Shown here: piece after piece, positions 62,860-64,000 of the stretch
How positions within the stretch are numbered: position 1 is the stretch's first letter
How the letters are laid out: every line of letters begins with the position of its first letter
Assembly: GCA_020746105.1 (NCBI GenBank)
Contig: CM036621.1
Span: 53,912,264-53,976,263, forward strand
Length of the DNA: 64,000 nucleotides
Reading direction: 5' to 3'
Source: Trogon surrucura
Taxonomy: Eukaryota; Chordata; Aves; Trogoniformes; Trogonidae
The notes under the pieces: model-generated
What the model was told of the DNA's origin: nothing
Seen by the model: only the letters and a program-made list of their open reading frames with translations
Databases searched by the model: none
Made by a program: the position numbers and the translations under genes

Positions 62860-62944
62860 GGTGATCCTGCTGTGGCAGGGGGGTTGGACTAGATGATCTT
62901 TAAGGTCCCTTCCAACCTTTAACATTCTGTGTGATTCTGTGTGA
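62860..62944 (+). mobile_element. CR1 LINE 3' end, heavily 5'-truncated
   Basis: The fragment reads ggtgatcctgctgtggcagg, then ggttggactagatgatcttt, then aaggtcccttccaacc, and ends with two copies of attctgtgtg. This is the conserved 3' end of chicken-repeat-1 elements with its terminal short tandem repeat. Only about 85 bp survive, the usual outcome of CR1 reverse transcription. It lies on the plus strand, opposite to NRP2. No target-site duplication is visible, as normal for CR1. It is the strongest evidence that the host is a bird. Confidence 0.92.
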
Positions 62945-64000
62945 AATCTAAAAATCCTGTCTTGTTATTACATTACTTGCCTGAATTCCCACTGCTGTAT
63001 ACCACGTGAAGTCACTTACTGTCTGCAAGTGGGTATAAAATACTGCTTCTGGTGGAGAATTCACACCTAGACATGTTTTATTTTGCTTTCTGCCCAAGGT
63101 AAATGAGTGTGGCTGGGGCTTGGGAGGGCATCTTTCTTCCCCGTTTTTTCATTAGCTTAAGCTGAACCTGTTGATTCTTTTGGCAGTCACCTCAGAGCCT
63201 GCAGCTATGGGAAGGTGACACAAACACTTTTTTTTGCTCTGCAAAGTTTTCCCTATTCCTTGAGCTCATGGTTTCACTCCTCTAGTCCCTGTGAAAGTCT
63301 CAAGAGAGCTCTGCTTCCCCAGAGACACGCAGGTCACACGGCACCAGCCATGCAAAGCATTAGTGCTCCCTCTACACATACATCCTCAAATAAGTCAAGG
63401 TATTTTGAGACAGAAATGTTACTTTTAGCATCTCTGTCTCTCTGCTGCAGCCACAGTGAGGAAGCAGCTAGGGAGCATCGACCGTCGTGCCATTAGATAG
63501 TTTTGACTGACTAGTCCCCGTAAAACATATGACTCCTCAGATATGATGCTGGGAAGTAATACATTTTAACAGACGCTCGCCACCCCCTTCTTTTCTATAA
63601 ACAGAGACCACATCTCCAAGGGGCAGGCTGCAGATGGTATTGTTTGTCTCTTAGCGACACACATATCCCAGGTTGAAGTTTCATGGCGAATTGTACCCAG
63701 GCCACTGGTAAGTCAATATCTCTGAAGCAGTGTCCATTTAAAGGGCTGCACTCCTCAGCAGAGACCTCGGGGCTTGAGACAGATCAGGGAAGAGTCTTAT
63801 CTTACGGTCTCATGTTCCCCAAAACTCTTCCGATGGATTTCCCACTCCATTGCCCCTCCTTTCTGTTAAGGTTGTCCAGATTCCTAGGAGCTCTGAGCCA
63901 GATGATATTGGGATGATTTACCGAGAGTGTGAGATGACAGACTGCGGCAAACCTTTCCTTGTGGCTTTGGCCACTCAGACTGCTTGGACAGAGCTTAGGG
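62945..64000. other. Far 5' flank, nothing recognised
   Basis: There is no exon, RNA gene or repeat that I can name between the CR1 fragment and the right edge. Confidence 0.6.

Overview
The window is vertebrate nuclear DNA, most likely from a bird. The host call rests on one short fragment at 62860-62944: it carries the characteristic avian CR1 LINE 3' end, with the word 'ggttggactagatgatctt', a 'cccttccaacc' block and a terminal 'attctgtgtg' duplication. The gene architecture (small exons, GT-AG introns of 0.3-16.6 kb, a CpG-island first exon) agrees. I cannot name the species.

One protein-coding gene is firmly supported: neuropilin-2 (NRP2), on the minus strand. Ten exons can be placed to the base. 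They run from the start codon at 51093 to the end of exon 10 at 3338. Together they give 1,786 nt (595 complete codons plus one base), and every junction is GT-AG and in phase. They encode the signal peptide, both CUB domains (a1, a2) and both coagulation-factor discoidin domains (b1, b2). The linker, MAM domain, transmembrane helix and cytoplasmic tail are not seen in 1-3337 and should lie beyond the left edge.

Layout, left to right: 1-5400 holds exons 10, 9 and 8. A 8.4-kb intron 7 follows. Exons 7 to 4 cluster at 13.8-18.0 kb, exon 3 is at 22.3 kb, and exon 2 is at 39.1 kb beyond a 16.6-kb intron. An 11.8-kb intron 1 leads to exon 1 inside a CpG island at about 50.2-52.2 kb. From 52.2 to 64 kb is 5' flanking DNA with no recognised gene. 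It contains one unproven spliced-exon-like ORF (55952-55720, minus) and the CR1 fragment.

The most interesting points are: (i) a recurring set of old imperfect palindromic repeats scattered through introns and flank; (ii) an open read-through of intron 9 that would give a truncated soluble NRP2, with an AATAAA about 0.5 kb downstream; (iii) a (TC)9 microsatellite acting as the polypyrimidine tract of the very acceptor that competes with that read-through; and (iv) the orphan exon-like ORF in the 5' flank. I see no CRISPR array, operon, phage or other exotic system.
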